A stretch of DNA of 8,138 nt from Betaproteobacteria bacterium (GCA_009925965.1 RFPW01000092.1:1-8138); one strand, 5' to 3'; numbered from the stretch's first letter, positions 1-7,896 are shown. Translations and numbers: made by a program. Notes: generated from the sequence alone by a model not told the origin.

Positions 1-806
1 AGCGCTGCTTTCATCACTGCGGCCAAGCCAAATTCCATCCAGCGCGACGGAAATAGCGCGAACTGCCGCTGCAGGCGCGCCGCCTCGACCCAATCTCCAG
101 CCTTGAAGGCGCGATGAATCTTGTTCGAAATGAACGCGGCAGGGGGTGGCAGTGTCACGCCTGTGCCGCCGAGCATCAGGGACGCCAGATTCATCTGTAG
201 CGTGGTGAAGTAATGTGCATGACCGCCATGCTCAATTTCTTCGATGAGGCGCGACACACGAGTCAGATCGCGTGAACTTTCCTTCACAAACGCGATGCCC
301 TCGAGCTTTGCGAGTTCGACCGTATCCTTGACCGACACGTCTGCACCCGGGCCTGGGTTGAGATAGAGCATCATCGGCAACGTCGTTCTCTGCAAAACCG
401 ACTCAAAATAACGAACAAGCTCACTCAGACGGGGTTGCCCACCGGTCGGTTTCATCGGGGCCAACAACTGCAGCGCTGCGGCGCCCTGTGCTTGCGCAAA
501 TTCGGCCAGTTCCAGGACTGTTCGAGTCGACGGATGGGAAATTCCAACTGCAACCGGCCGTCGCCCACCAACGAGTTCGATCGTGCTCTTAATCAGATCT
601 TTACGATCTGAGAGGCTCAAAAATTGATACTCCTGCGCTTCGACGCCGGCTGCAATCACCATCGTCGCTTCACAGTCTTCAACAACGTAATTGACCATTC
701 GTTCGAGCGCGCCATAGTCAACGGCGCCATTCGCAGTGAACGGAGTCAGCGGAGGCACAACAGTCGCAGGGAACACCAAATCAAGGTCGCGTGCAATCGG
801 CATCAT
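1..806 (-). CDS. DapA-like (dihydrodipicolinate synthase/N-acetylneuraminate lyase superfamily) enzyme, C-terminus missing
   Basis: The first 268 residues of a class I aldolase-type TIM barrel are present; the end lies beyond the left edge (full-length relatives are about 290-310). The N-terminus MMPIARDLDLVFPATVVPPLTPF leads into the usual PATVTPF-type first strand. The catalytic tyrosine is Y148 in LPMMLYLNPGPG, and the Schiff-base lysine is K175 in GIAFVKESSRDL, 27 residues later, as expected. The pyruvate-binding GTTGE motif is not conserved: the aligned stretch reads AAGVEAQEYQFLS (52-64). The late barrel region GGTGVTLPPPAAF (213-225) sits where NanA/DapA enzymes have a GxxG-type loop. 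True lysine-pathway DapA is therefore unlikely; a lyase or hydro-lyase acting on a keto acid or sugar-acid derivative is more plausible. ATG codons at 806 and 803 are both possible starts directly after the Bug TAA. The substrate may be what the Bug receptor binds; this is inference. Confidence 0.88.
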   Translation of the reverse strand, partial: MMPIARDLDLVFPATVVPPLTPFTANGAVDYGALERMVNYVVEDCEATMVIAAGVEAQEYQFLSLSDRKDLIKSTIELVGGRRPVAVGISHPSTRTVLELAEFAQAQGAAALQLLAPMKPTGGQPRLSELVRYFESVLQRTTLPMMLYLNPGPGADVSVKDTVELAKLEGIAFVKESSRDLTRVSRLIEEIEHGGHAHYFTTLQMNLASLMLGGTGVTLPPPAAFISNKIHRAFKAGDWVEAARLQRQFALFPSRWMEFGLAAVMKAA

Positions 807-1883
807 TTAATCCACAGTGGCTTTGGCATGGCGGACGATCGCCTGATATTTTCGACTTTCCTGAGCAATCAAGGTGGCGAATTCGCTTGGAGACGTTGGC
901 GTCGGCTCAGCTGCCAGGGTGGTCATCAAATCCCGAAAAGACCGGGTTTGCATGGCTCCCGTAAATCCTGCATGCAAGCGCTCGATCACCTCTAGCGGGG
1001 TACCCGCTGGCGCAAAAAGTCCAAACCACGTGCTGATGTCGAACGCTTTGAGCTCCGCCACCCCGCTGCTCGCCAGCGGTTTTAAATCAGGAAATGCGCT
1101 GGAGGACTGGCGGGTTGTGATCGCGAGCGCCCGAATCCGGCCATCCCGGATCCGCTGCGCAGCCGACGCCAGGTTATCGAACATGAACTGAACTTCACCG
1201 CCCTGCAACGCCAACTGCGCCGGCGCGGCCCCCCGATACGGGATGTGGACCGCGAACGTCCCGGTCTGCATCTTGAACAATTCCCCAGCCAGATGCCCCG
1301 CACTCCCGTTACCACCCGAGCCAAAGCTCAGTTGCCCCGGATGGGCGCGAAGGTACTGAACAAACGCAGGAACCGAATCGATCCGGTGACGGGTGGCGAA
1401 GGTCGTTTCAAGTACCAGCACGTTCGGAACGTTCGCGATCAACGTAATGGGGATGAAATCGCGCTCGGCATCGTAGGGAATCTTTGAATAAAGCCACGGA
1501 TTGATCGCATGTGTGGCAACCGCACCCAACAGCAGGGTCTGCCCATCGGGCGCCGACTTGGCCACCGCATCGGCGCCGAGATTGCCACCGGCGCCCGATC
1601 GGTTTTCCACAATGATCTGTCCAAGAGTCGGACGAGCGGCCTCCGCCAGCGCACGGGCCGACAAGTCCAGCGGACCGCCTGGGGGATAGGGCACGACCAG
1701 TCGAACCGGACGCCCCGCGGCGGATATCGTCTGCGCATGGAGGTTCGATTCGTCGAAGGCACTCGCCGCGAGCGCGGCACCGAGCACTCTGAGGATAGAC
1801 CTGCGGTTTGGCGCTCGGGGAACGGGCGCAGCTTGATCGATCGCTACAGGATTAAGGTCTTTCATTTGATTCAGGTCTCTCAT
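807..1883 (-). CDS. Bug/TctC-family tripartite tricarboxylate transporter periplasmic receptor
   Basis: Periplasmic solute receptor of the Bug (Bordetella uptake gene)/TctC family, 358 residues. The N-terminus is long (about 26 residues) before NRRSILRVLG, which resembles a twin-arginine signal (S/T-R-R-x-F-L-K), followed by a hydrophobic stretch and a likely cleavage after NLHA at residue 50. Family blocks: RPVRLVVPYPPGGPLDLSAR (58-77, with the PPGG ligand loop), QIIVENRSGAGGNLGADAVA (89-108), AKSAPDGQTLL (108-118), NPWLYSKIPYD (128-138), SFGSGGNGSAGHLAGE (186-201), HIPYRGAAPA (213-222), and LFAPAGTPLEVIE near 289-301. These receptors bind carboxylates or other small ligands and classically feed TctA/TctB, neither of which is visible. 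The start is ATG at 1883, overlapping the hutF stop and backed by GGGAGGAG. Its TAA is followed immediately by the ATG of the aldolase gene, so the two are probably co-translated. The ligand is unknown. Confidence 0.94.
   Translation of the reverse strand: MRDLNQMKDLNPVAIDQAAPVPRAPNRRSILRVLGAALAASAFDESNLHAQTISAAGRPVRLVVPYPPGGPLDLSARALAEAARPTLGQIIVENRSGAGGNLGADAVAKSAPDGQTLLLGAVATHAINPWLYSKIPYDAERDFIPITLIANVPNVLVLETTFATRHRIDSVPAFVQYLRAHPGQLSFGSGGNGSAGHLAGELFKMQTGTFAVHIPYRGAAPAQLALQGGEVQFMFDNLASAAQRIRDGRIRALAITTRQSSSAFPDLKPLASSGVAELKAFDISTWFGLFAPAGTPLEVIERLHAGFTGAMQTRSFRDLMTTLAAEPTPTSPSEFATLIAQESRKYQAIVRHAKATVD
1848..1883 (-). repeat. Imperfect 18-bp tandem duplication at the start of the Bug receptor gene
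   Basis: On the coding strand the first unit (1883-1866) ATGAGAGACCTGAATCAA and the second (1865-1848) ATGAAAGACCTTAATCCT agree at 14 of 18 bases and encode MRDLNQ and MKDLNP. Each unit begins with an ATG, but only the first has a well-placed ribosome binding site. Confidence 0.8.
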
Positions 1884-3271
1884 GTGATCGGCTCCTCCCA
1901 AATGACCTTCATGGCGCTGACGAACCGCTCGGCCGCTCTCGATGCGAATGGATGATGCCCATCGCGGATAACCCATTGCCCTGCAACCATCACGTCTCGC
2001 CATGGCTTGACTGGACTCGAAAACACGAGCGCATCGAGCATTCGCTGAGGCGGCAGCCCAAGCAGTGCAGGATCGAGCGGGTCGGCCACCAGCAGATCCG
2101 CCCGGGCGCCAACGCACAGTCCGCTTCCCTTTAAACCCGCGGCAGCAGAGCCTGCCCCCAGGCCCCCCTCAAATAAACATTCGGCGGGTGAGGTCCATGT
2201 CGTTGGCTCGGCACAAACCCCGCGTTCCCGACGAACAAGTCTCTGACCCAACTCAAGCCATCGGAGTTCCTCGCGCCAATCCCGTCCAATCTCACTGTCG
2301 GAGCCAATCGAAATCGGCACGCCCGCCTTGAGCCATCGTGGCACGTCGGTCAGACCATCCCCCAAATTCGCTTCGGTGCTGGGACATATCACCACCGAGG
2401 CACGCGCCTGGGCCACTGAGTCAATTTCCTCAGGGTCGGTATGGGTGGCGTGCACGAGGTGCCAACGCGAATCCAGGAGATTCATCCGGGCGAGCCACTG
2501 CACCGGTCTCATCCCTGTCGCCGCCAGACAATCTTCAACCTCCTGTGTCTGCTCAGCGACATGCATATGGATCGGCCAATCAACCTCGGCCGCCAACCGC
2601 AACAATTGCACGATTGAATCTGCGCTCGCAGCGCGCAACGAATGAATCGCCAAACCCGCTGAGACGCGTTCATGCGCGAGCGAATCAATGCGCTCAGCCG
2701 CGCGCCACACACCTGCGGCGTCCAGGCGAAACGACTGCTGCTGTGGCTGCAATCCAAACAAATTGAAACCCGATCGCTCATAGAGAACCGGACAAATCGT
2801 CAGTCCGATGCCGGTCTCCTCGGCTGCCTCGATGAGCGCGTCCTCCATCCGCCAATCGTCTTCATTATTCTCGAATCCAGAACCACCCCGTAAATAATGG
2901 AATTCACAACGATGGGTATAGCCACCGGCGAGGAGTTCAACAAAACATTGCGCGGCCACCGCCTTCAGCAAAGCCGGGTTGAGACGCTGTGCCACCTGAT
3001 ACATCCGATCACGCCAGGCCCAGAAGTCATCGCGCATTTGAAACCGCTGTTCCGTCAAACCCGCGAAAGCGCGCTGAAAAGCGTGGCCATGGGCATCCAC
3101 GAGGCCCGGCAGCACAGGCCCTGCCAAGCGTTTAGCCTGCGCTGGGGCCTCGCCGTAACCCGGCGTCACGCTTGACCAGCAACCGCGCGAATCGACCGTC
3201 AAGACAACGCCAAAATGCCAGCGGCCATCTACCCAGGCCTGCGGCGCCCAAACGGTCAATCCGGCCGCCAT
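1880..3271 (-). CDS. hutF: Formimidoylglutamate deiminase
   Basis: Formiminoglutamate deiminase (EC 3.5.3.13), a cytoplasmic amidohydrolase-superfamily enzyme that releases ammonia from N-formimino-L-glutamate to give N-formylglutamate, the substrate of the adjacent hutG product. The product is 463 residues, near the roughly 450 of known HutF. Key blocks: LPGLVDAHGHAFQRAFAGLTE around 54-74 with metal ligands H61 and H63 (HGHAFQR is diagnostic), GYTHRCEFHYL (117-127), IHMHVAEQTQEV (234-245) with H237 and E240, HLVHATH with H274, ICPSTEANLGDG (295-306) and SIGSDSEIGRDWREELRWLE with D325 (321-340). Two starts compete. ATG at 3271 overlaps hutG by 16 bases and has no clear Shine-Dalgarno; TTG at 3259 makes a TTGA overlap with the hutG stop and gives MTVWAPQAW, closer to the family N-terminus. 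The coordinates use the ATG. Its TGA overlaps the Bug gene as ATGA. Confidence 0.96.
   Translation of the reverse strand: MAAGLTVWAPQAWVDGRWHFGVVLTVDSRGCWSSVTPGYGEAPAQAKRLAGPVLPGLVDAHGHAFQRAFAGLTEQRFQMRDDFWAWRDRMYQVAQRLNPALLKAVAAQCFVELLAGGYTHRCEFHYLRGGSGFENNEDDWRMEDALIEAAEETGIGLTICPVLYERSGFNLFGLQPQQQSFRLDAAGVWRAAERIDSLAHERVSAGLAIHSLRAASADSIVQLLRLAAEVDWPIHMHVAEQTQEVEDCLAATGMRPVQWLARMNLLDSRWHLVHATHTDPEEIDSVAQARASVVICPSTEANLGDGLTDVPRWLKAGVPISIGSDSEIGRDWREELRWLELGQRLVRRERGVCAEPTTWTSPAECLFEGGLGAGSAAAGLKGSGLCVGARADLLVADPLDPALLGLPPQRMLDALVFSSPVKPWRDVMVAGQWVIRDGHHPFASRAAERFVSAMKVIWEEPIT
1892..1899 (-). promoter_or_regulatory. Strong ribosome binding site for the Bug receptor gene
   Basis: GGGAGGAG at 1899-1892 lies 8 bases before the ATG at 1883, within the last codons of hutF. 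It is the longest Shine-Dalgarno match seen in the window. It favours the ATG at 1883 over the second in-frame ATG at 1865. Confidence 0.8.
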
Positions 3272-4044
3272 TGAGACAGCGATTCGATAAGGCCCTTCAT
3301 GACGCGCCGTGCGGGTTCAGCCCGAACGGGATCCCAATGCGGCGGACTCGCTTCGTCGAGATAGCTCGACCACGTCATTTCCATCTGAACGGCATGCCAG
3401 CCCTGATCGGGCCGACCGTAATGGCGGGTGATATACCCCCCCTTAAAGCGACCGTCGGTGACATGACTGAACTGGGTTTGCAGCTTGAGCACGTCGACGC
3501 AACGCTCGCGCACGGCAGACGCGCAACTCCGGCCGTTGACCGTTCCCAAATTCAGATCTGGCAGGCGACCTTCAAACAACCATGGCACTTCGCCGCGAAT
3601 ACTGTGACCATCGAACAAAATTGCATAACCATACAAGTCACGAAGTCGGGTCAGCTCCGCGGCAATCGTATGATGATAGGGTTTCCAATAATTCTTAATT
3701 CTCTCATCAATTTCCGATTGATCAGGGATTTGATCTGGCAAATAGAGGGGATCCCCATTGAAAAAAGTCGTGGGGCAGATCGTCGTATTGTTGGCCCCGG
3801 CGTACATCGGCAGATCTTCGGGAGGTCGATTCAGATCAACGACATAGCGACTGAATTGGGGGACCAAAAAACTGGCGCCCAGTTCCTTCACGAAGTCATA
3901 GAGCTTTTCAACATGCCAGTCAGTGTCCTCAACCTCAAGCGCTCTGGGCACCATTCGACTGGCGAGCGCAGGCGGCAGCTTACGCCCGGAGTGCGGCACG
4001 CTCACCAACAGCGGCAGGTGGCCTTCATCCAGCTTGTAGATCAC
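3256..4044 (-). CDS. hutG: N-formylglutamate deformylase (N-formylglutamate amidohydrolase)
   Basis: N-formylglutamate deformylase (EC 3.5.1.68) hydrolyses N-formyl-L-glutamate to formate and L-glutamate, the last step of the five-step route, in the cytoplasm. The product is 262 residues from the GTG at 4044, close to the usual 260-270. Family blocks seen in order: LLVSVPHSG (12-20), EVEDTDWHVEKLYDF (37-51), FSRYVVDLNRPPED (64-77), ICPTTFFNGDPLY (89-101), ILFDGHSIRGEVP (142-154), GTVNGRSC (167-174) and FKGGYITRHYGRP with HAVQMEM (200-223). H18, D145 and H147 lie in motifs likely to hold the catalytic metal; that assignment is from family knowledge, not shown here. An in-frame extension to 4128 is possible, but it overlaps hutI and does not resemble the family. 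The GTGA overlap with hutI and the overlap with hutF point to coupled translation. Confidence 0.96.
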   Translation of the reverse strand: MIYKLDEGHLPLLVSVPHSGRKLPPALASRMVPRALEVEDTDWHVEKLYDFVKELGASFLVPQFSRYVVDLNRPPEDLPMYAGANNTTICPTTFFNGDPLYLPDQIPDQSEIDERIKNYWKPYHHTIAAELTRLRDLYGYAILFDGHSIRGEVPWLFEGRLPDLNLGTVNGRSCASAVRERCVDVLKLQTQFSHVTDGRFKGGYITRHYGRPDQGWHAVQMEMTWSSYLDEASPPHWDPVRAEPARRVMKGLIESLSQWRPD

Positions 4045-5261
4045 TGAAGCACTCCGCCAAGGATGGTTTTGCGACAGGCCTGATGCCCGATCCAGTAGGC
4101 GAGTTCGGCTGGGTGATCCAGATCCCAAACCGCAAAATCGGCCCGCATGCCAACCGCCAGAGCCCCACGATCGCGCAGGCCCAGCGCACGCGCCGCATGG
4201 ACGGTCATTCCGCGGAGCGCCTCTTCCGGGGTCAAACGAAAAAGCGTACAGGCCAGATTCAAGACCAGAGAGGGGGACAGAAGGGGCGCGGAACCCGGAT
4301 TGTGATCGGTCGCGAGCGCGATCGGAACCCCGGCCCGACGCAAGGCTTGCACGGGCGGCAATTGTGTTTCCCGCAGAAAGTAAAACGCCGCAGGCAGCAG
4401 AACAGCGACGCTACCGGCTGCAGCCATCGCGGCAATACCAGCATCCGATGCCCACTCTAAATGGTCGCAAGACAGCGCACCAAATTCCGCGGCCAACGCG
4501 GCTCCCCCCTGGTCGCTCAATTGTTCTGCGTGCAGTTTCACGGGAAGGCCTAATGCGCGTGCACACTCAAAAACTCGACGGACCTGATCGGGGCTGAATG
4601 CGATTCGCTCGCAGAATGCATCAACCGCATCGACGAGACCCTCGGCATGCCATTTCGGCAACCAGGCGCAGACCGCCTCGATGTAATCATCTGGGCGCCC
4701 CTCAAACTCCGAGGGAATCGCATGCGCCGCGAGGCAGGTGGTTCGAACAGTCAGCCCAAGCGCCTGCGCAACCCGCCGCGCACAGCGAAGGCTTCGGGCC
4801 TCATGGTGTTCTGAAAGTCCATAGCCAGACTTGATCTCAATCGTGGTCACCCCTTGGGACATCAGCGTCCGGGCTCGACTGCAGGCCCGCTCAAAGAGAT
4901 CCTCGTCGGTTGCCGTGCGGGTCGCGTTCACAGTCGAACGAATACCGCCTCCCGACCGGGCAATGGCCTCGTAGCTCACCCCCTCAAGCCGCAACTCAAA
5001 CTCCGCGGCGCGATGACCGCCATAAACCAGATGGGTATGACAATCGACCAAACCCGGGGTAAGCAATGCCCCCCCCAGATCTACCTCATTGACTGAACGG
5101 ACGCCCAAATCGCGCTCAAGATTCGCTGGCAAATCGGACTGTGCGCCGATCCAGCGAATCGTATCCCCCACCGTCACGACCGCCGCGCACTCGAACGCAC
5201 CCCATCCTGAGACCGTCGCCAGGCTGATCGCGTGCGCATTGCGCCAGAGAACTGCGTTCAA
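4041..5261 (-). CDS. hutI: Imidazolonepropionase
   Basis: Imidazolonepropionase (EC 3.5.2.7), a cytoplasmic metal-dependent amidohydrolase that opens the ring of 4-imidazolone-5-propionate to N-formimino-L-glutamate, third step of histidine degradation. The product is 406 residues, normal for the family. Diagnostic blocks are GLVDCHTHLVYGG (metal ligands H75 and H77), EFELRLEGVSYEAIARSGGG (substrate loop, 88-107), IEIKSGYGL (141-149), AAHAIP with H180, KLHAEQLSD with H244 and E247, the SCDHLEW block with H267, LLPAAFYFLRETQLPP, and ATDHNPGS with the ligand-type D319. In most HutI proteins I recall the residue after this aspartate is Cys or Phe, not His. The start is TTG in a TTGA overlap with the ATPase stop, backed by GGGAG seven bases upstream. 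The stop overlaps the hutG start. A run of eight G lies at codons 62-65. Confidence 0.97.
   Translation of the reverse strand: MNAVLWRNAHAISLATVSGWGAFECAAVVTVGDTIRWIGAQSDLPANLERDLGVRSVNEVDLGGALLTPGLVDCHTHLVYGGHRAAEFELRLEGVSYEAIARSGGGIRSTVNATRTATDEDLFERACSRARTLMSQGVTTIEIKSGYGLSEHHEARSLRCARRVAQALGLTVRTTCLAAHAIPSEFEGRPDDYIEAVCAWLPKWHAEGLVDAVDAFCERIAFSPDQVRRVFECARALGLPVKLHAEQLSDQGGAALAAEFGALSCDHLEWASDAGIAAMAAAGSVAVLLPAAFYFLRETQLPPVQALRRAGVPIALATDHNPGSAPLLSPSLVLNLACTLFRLTPEEALRGMTVHAARALGLRDRGALAVGMRADFAVWDLDHPAELAYWIGHQACRKTILGGVLQ
4052..4055 (-). promoter_or_regulatory. Ribosome binding site for the GTG start of hutG
   Basis: GGAG at 4055-4052 sits 7 bases before the GTG at 4044-4042, inside the last codons of hutI. 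It decides for the GTG start over in-frame upstream starts up to 4128, which would add 28 residues of out-of-family sequence overlapping hutI. Confidence 0.65.
5069..5076 (-). repeat. G8 homopolymer within hutI
   Basis: Eight C on the plus strand, eight G on the coding strand, spanning CTG GGG GGG GCA (residues Leu-Gly-Gly-Ala, codons 62-65), about ten codons before the metal-binding HTH motif. A one-base slip would abolish the enzyme. Confidence 0.95.
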
Positions 5262-6082
5262 ACCTTCGCTCCCGATGAGTCGATCGCGGCGAGTTGAACC
5301 GTCGCCGCCTGCGCGGCCCTCGCTTCAATACGGACTTGCTCCATGAGTTCGGATTTGATCGCGGCAAACGGGGGCGATGTCTTGATCGAGTAATGGCGTG
5401 GGTAGCCCAGTTCAATCGATTGATCCAGTTTGATCCGACCTGGCCGGGCGGTCATGACCGCCACTCGAGTCCCCATGAAGATCGCTTCATCAATATCGTG
5501 GGTCACGAACAACACCGTCTTTCGATTGGCCTGCCAGACATCGAGAAGCAGCTCCTGCATGAGTTCACGGGTCTGATGATCCAAGGCCCCAAATGGCTCG
5601 TCCATCAAAAGGATCCGAGGACCATTCGCGAGTGCCCGCGCGATGGCCACCCGTTGCTGCATGCCACCCGAGAGCTGGCGTGGATAGTGATGTTCAAAAC
5701 CGCTTAATCCGACCTGGGCAAGATACTCTTGGGCGATCTCGAGCTGCTGGGGTCGCGGAATTCGACGTTCCCGCAGACCAAAGCAGACGTTGTCCCGCAC
5801 GGTCAACCAGGGAAAGAGCGTGTAACTCTGGAACACCATACCCCGATCCGAACCGGGTCCGGCAATGGGCCGTCCGTCCAGGATGACCTCGCCAGCATCA
5901 TGCCGTTCGAGACCGGCAACGATCCGCAGCAGCGTGCTCTTGCCGCACCCACTGGGGCCCAGGATCGTCAGGAATTCATGCTCATTCACCTGAAGATCGG
6001 TGGCTTGCAACGCGACGGTCGCTGGCGCCCCGCCAGACAACGCAAAGCTTCGGCTGACACCCCTCAAATTCAGCAGTGCCAT
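5258..6082 (-). CDS. ABC transporter ATP-binding protein, SsuB/TauB-like (NitT/TauT family)
   Basis: Cytoplasmic ATPase that powers the importer, 274 residues. All nucleotide-binding motifs are intact: Walker A GPSGCGKST at residues 42-50, Q-loop glutamine at 85 in MVFQSYTLFPWLTV, signature LSGGMQQR at 137-144, Walker B ILLMDEP at 157-163 followed by FGALD, and the switch histidine in FVTHDIDEA at about 195. The segment after the Q-loop (TLFPWLTVRDNV) and the MTARPGRI block near 210-217 are characteristic of the nitrate/sulfonate/taurine group. The roughly 50-residue tail beyond the core domain is normal in length for this group and shows no extra domain. It starts with ATG three bases after the permease stop and its TGA overlaps the hutI TTG start, which physically ties the importer to the hut enzymes in one transcript. 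Confidence 0.95.
   Translation of the reverse strand: MALLNLRGVSRSFALSGGAPATVALQATDLQVNEHEFLTILGPSGCGKSTLLRIVAGLERHDAGEVILDGRPIAGPGSDRGMVFQSYTLFPWLTVRDNVCFGLRERRIPRPQQLEIAQEYLAQVGLSGFEHHYPRQLSGGMQQRVAIARALANGPRILLMDEPFGALDHQTRELMQELLLDVWQANRKTVLFVTHDIDEAIFMGTRVAVMTARPGRIKLDQSIELGYPRHYSIKTSPPFAAIKSELMEQVRIEARAAQAATVQLAAIDSSGAKV
5269..5273 (-). promoter_or_regulatory. Ribosome binding site for the TTG start of hutI
   Basis: GGGAG at 5273-5269 lies 7 bases upstream of the TTG at 5261-5259, inside the end of the ATPase gene. It supports the rare TTG as the hutI start, giving MNAVLWRNAH, which aligns with the usual LWRNA-type N-terminus of imidazolonepropionases. Confidence 0.65.
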
Positions 6083-6085
6083 GTT

Positions 6086-6891
6086 TCAGCGCCCCAGTTG
6101 GGCCCAGGGGAAAGACCATTGATTCAGACGCTTGCACGCCAGATCGCTGGCGAGTCCAATCAGTCCAATCACAAGGATCCCAAAGATAATTTGGTCAGTC
6201 GCCAACAACGCCTGACTGTCGGTGATCATATGGCCGATCCCACTGGACGCCCCGATCAGTTCAGCGACGATGACATAGGTCCAGGCCCAACCCAGAACCG
6301 TCCGCAAGATCTCGGCAATTTCGGGTGCGGCCCCCGGCAACAGGACCCGAAAAACCAGGCCGTGACCGCTACAACCGAGCGTGGAGGCGGCTTCGACGAG
6401 ATCGCGCCGAGTCCGGCCGACGACGACCGCGATCATCAGAATCAGCTGAAATACGCTTCCGATGACGATCACTGCCAGCTTTTCAGCCTCGCCAATACCG
6501 GCCCAGAGGATGAGCAAGGGGATGAAGGCCGAAGCAGGCAAATACCGGGCAAAGGAAACGAAGGGTTCAAAAAATGCCTCGATCGGCTTGTAGGCTCCCA
6601 TCGCAATGCCGAGCGGTAGTGCAATCGCGACCGCAATGAGGAAGCCCCCCAGCACCCGCCAGACGGTCATCCCGATATCGCCCAAAAATCCGTACTCGCG
6701 CAGGAGCCGCCAACCCCCTCGGAGCATCGTAATTGGATCGGCAAGGAACGTCGGCGAGACGACGCCACCGAACGTGATCAGGGACCACAGGCCGAAAAAA
6801 ACAACAAAGAATGCTAACCCCAGAGCGATCCGCGCTCCGGGGCTGACTGGCGCCAGCGGTTGCAGCCAAGCGCCAGCTTCGCCGTGTTGAC

Positions 6892-6895
<4 letters not shown>
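6086..6895 (-). CDS. ABC transporter permease, SsuC/TauC-like (NitT/TauT family)
   Basis: Inner-membrane channel subunit of the importer, 269 residues, probably working as a homodimer since only one permease gene is present. Hydrophobic segments lie near residues 22-42, 78-100, 119-136, 140-160, 196-216 and 234-252, giving the six spans usual in this family. The cytoplasmic coupling loop that docks on the ATPase is clear: EAASTLGCSGHG starting at residue 168, then VLLPGAAPEI, matching the EAA...G...LP pattern. ARYLPASAFIPLLILW followed by GIGE is also typical of SsuC/TauC permeases. The start is GTG at 6895, overlapping the receptor stop as GTGA; no good Shine-Dalgarno precedes it, so translation is probably by coupling with the receptor gene. 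Its stop lies 3 bases before the ATPase ATG. Substrate is not deducible from this subunit. Confidence 0.92.

Positions 6896-7896
<1,001 letters not shown>

Noticed and set aside
593..611. Perfect 7-bp inverted repeat with a 5-base loop (TCAGATC / GATCTGA) in the DapA-like gene
   Set aside because: It sits in the middle of a coding region, has no T run or regulator-site context, and is short enough to occur by chance.
1..806. Authentic lysine-biosynthesis dapA
   Set aside because: The GTTGE pyruvate-binding motif is not conserved and the gene sits at the end of a catabolic operon next to a Bug receptor; a housekeeping DapA is unlikely.
1884..2117. N-terminal extension of the Bug receptor frame into hutF
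   Set aside because: The frame is open upstream of 1883, but the extension overlaps the coding end of hutF, does not resemble the family, and bypasses the strong GGGAGGAG site and signal peptide.
3172..4047. Long plus-strand reading frame (291 codons) opposite hutG
   Set aside because: It lies antisense to a clearly identified HutG, shows no recognisable domain, is rich in Arg, Gln, His and Pro as expected for a high-G+C shadow, and has no ribosome binding site I could support.
5729..6619. Plus-strand reading frame (296 codons) spanning the ATPase and permease genes
   Set aside because: It crosses the junction of two real genes in antisense, is highly polar with no domain pattern, and is best explained as a composition shadow.
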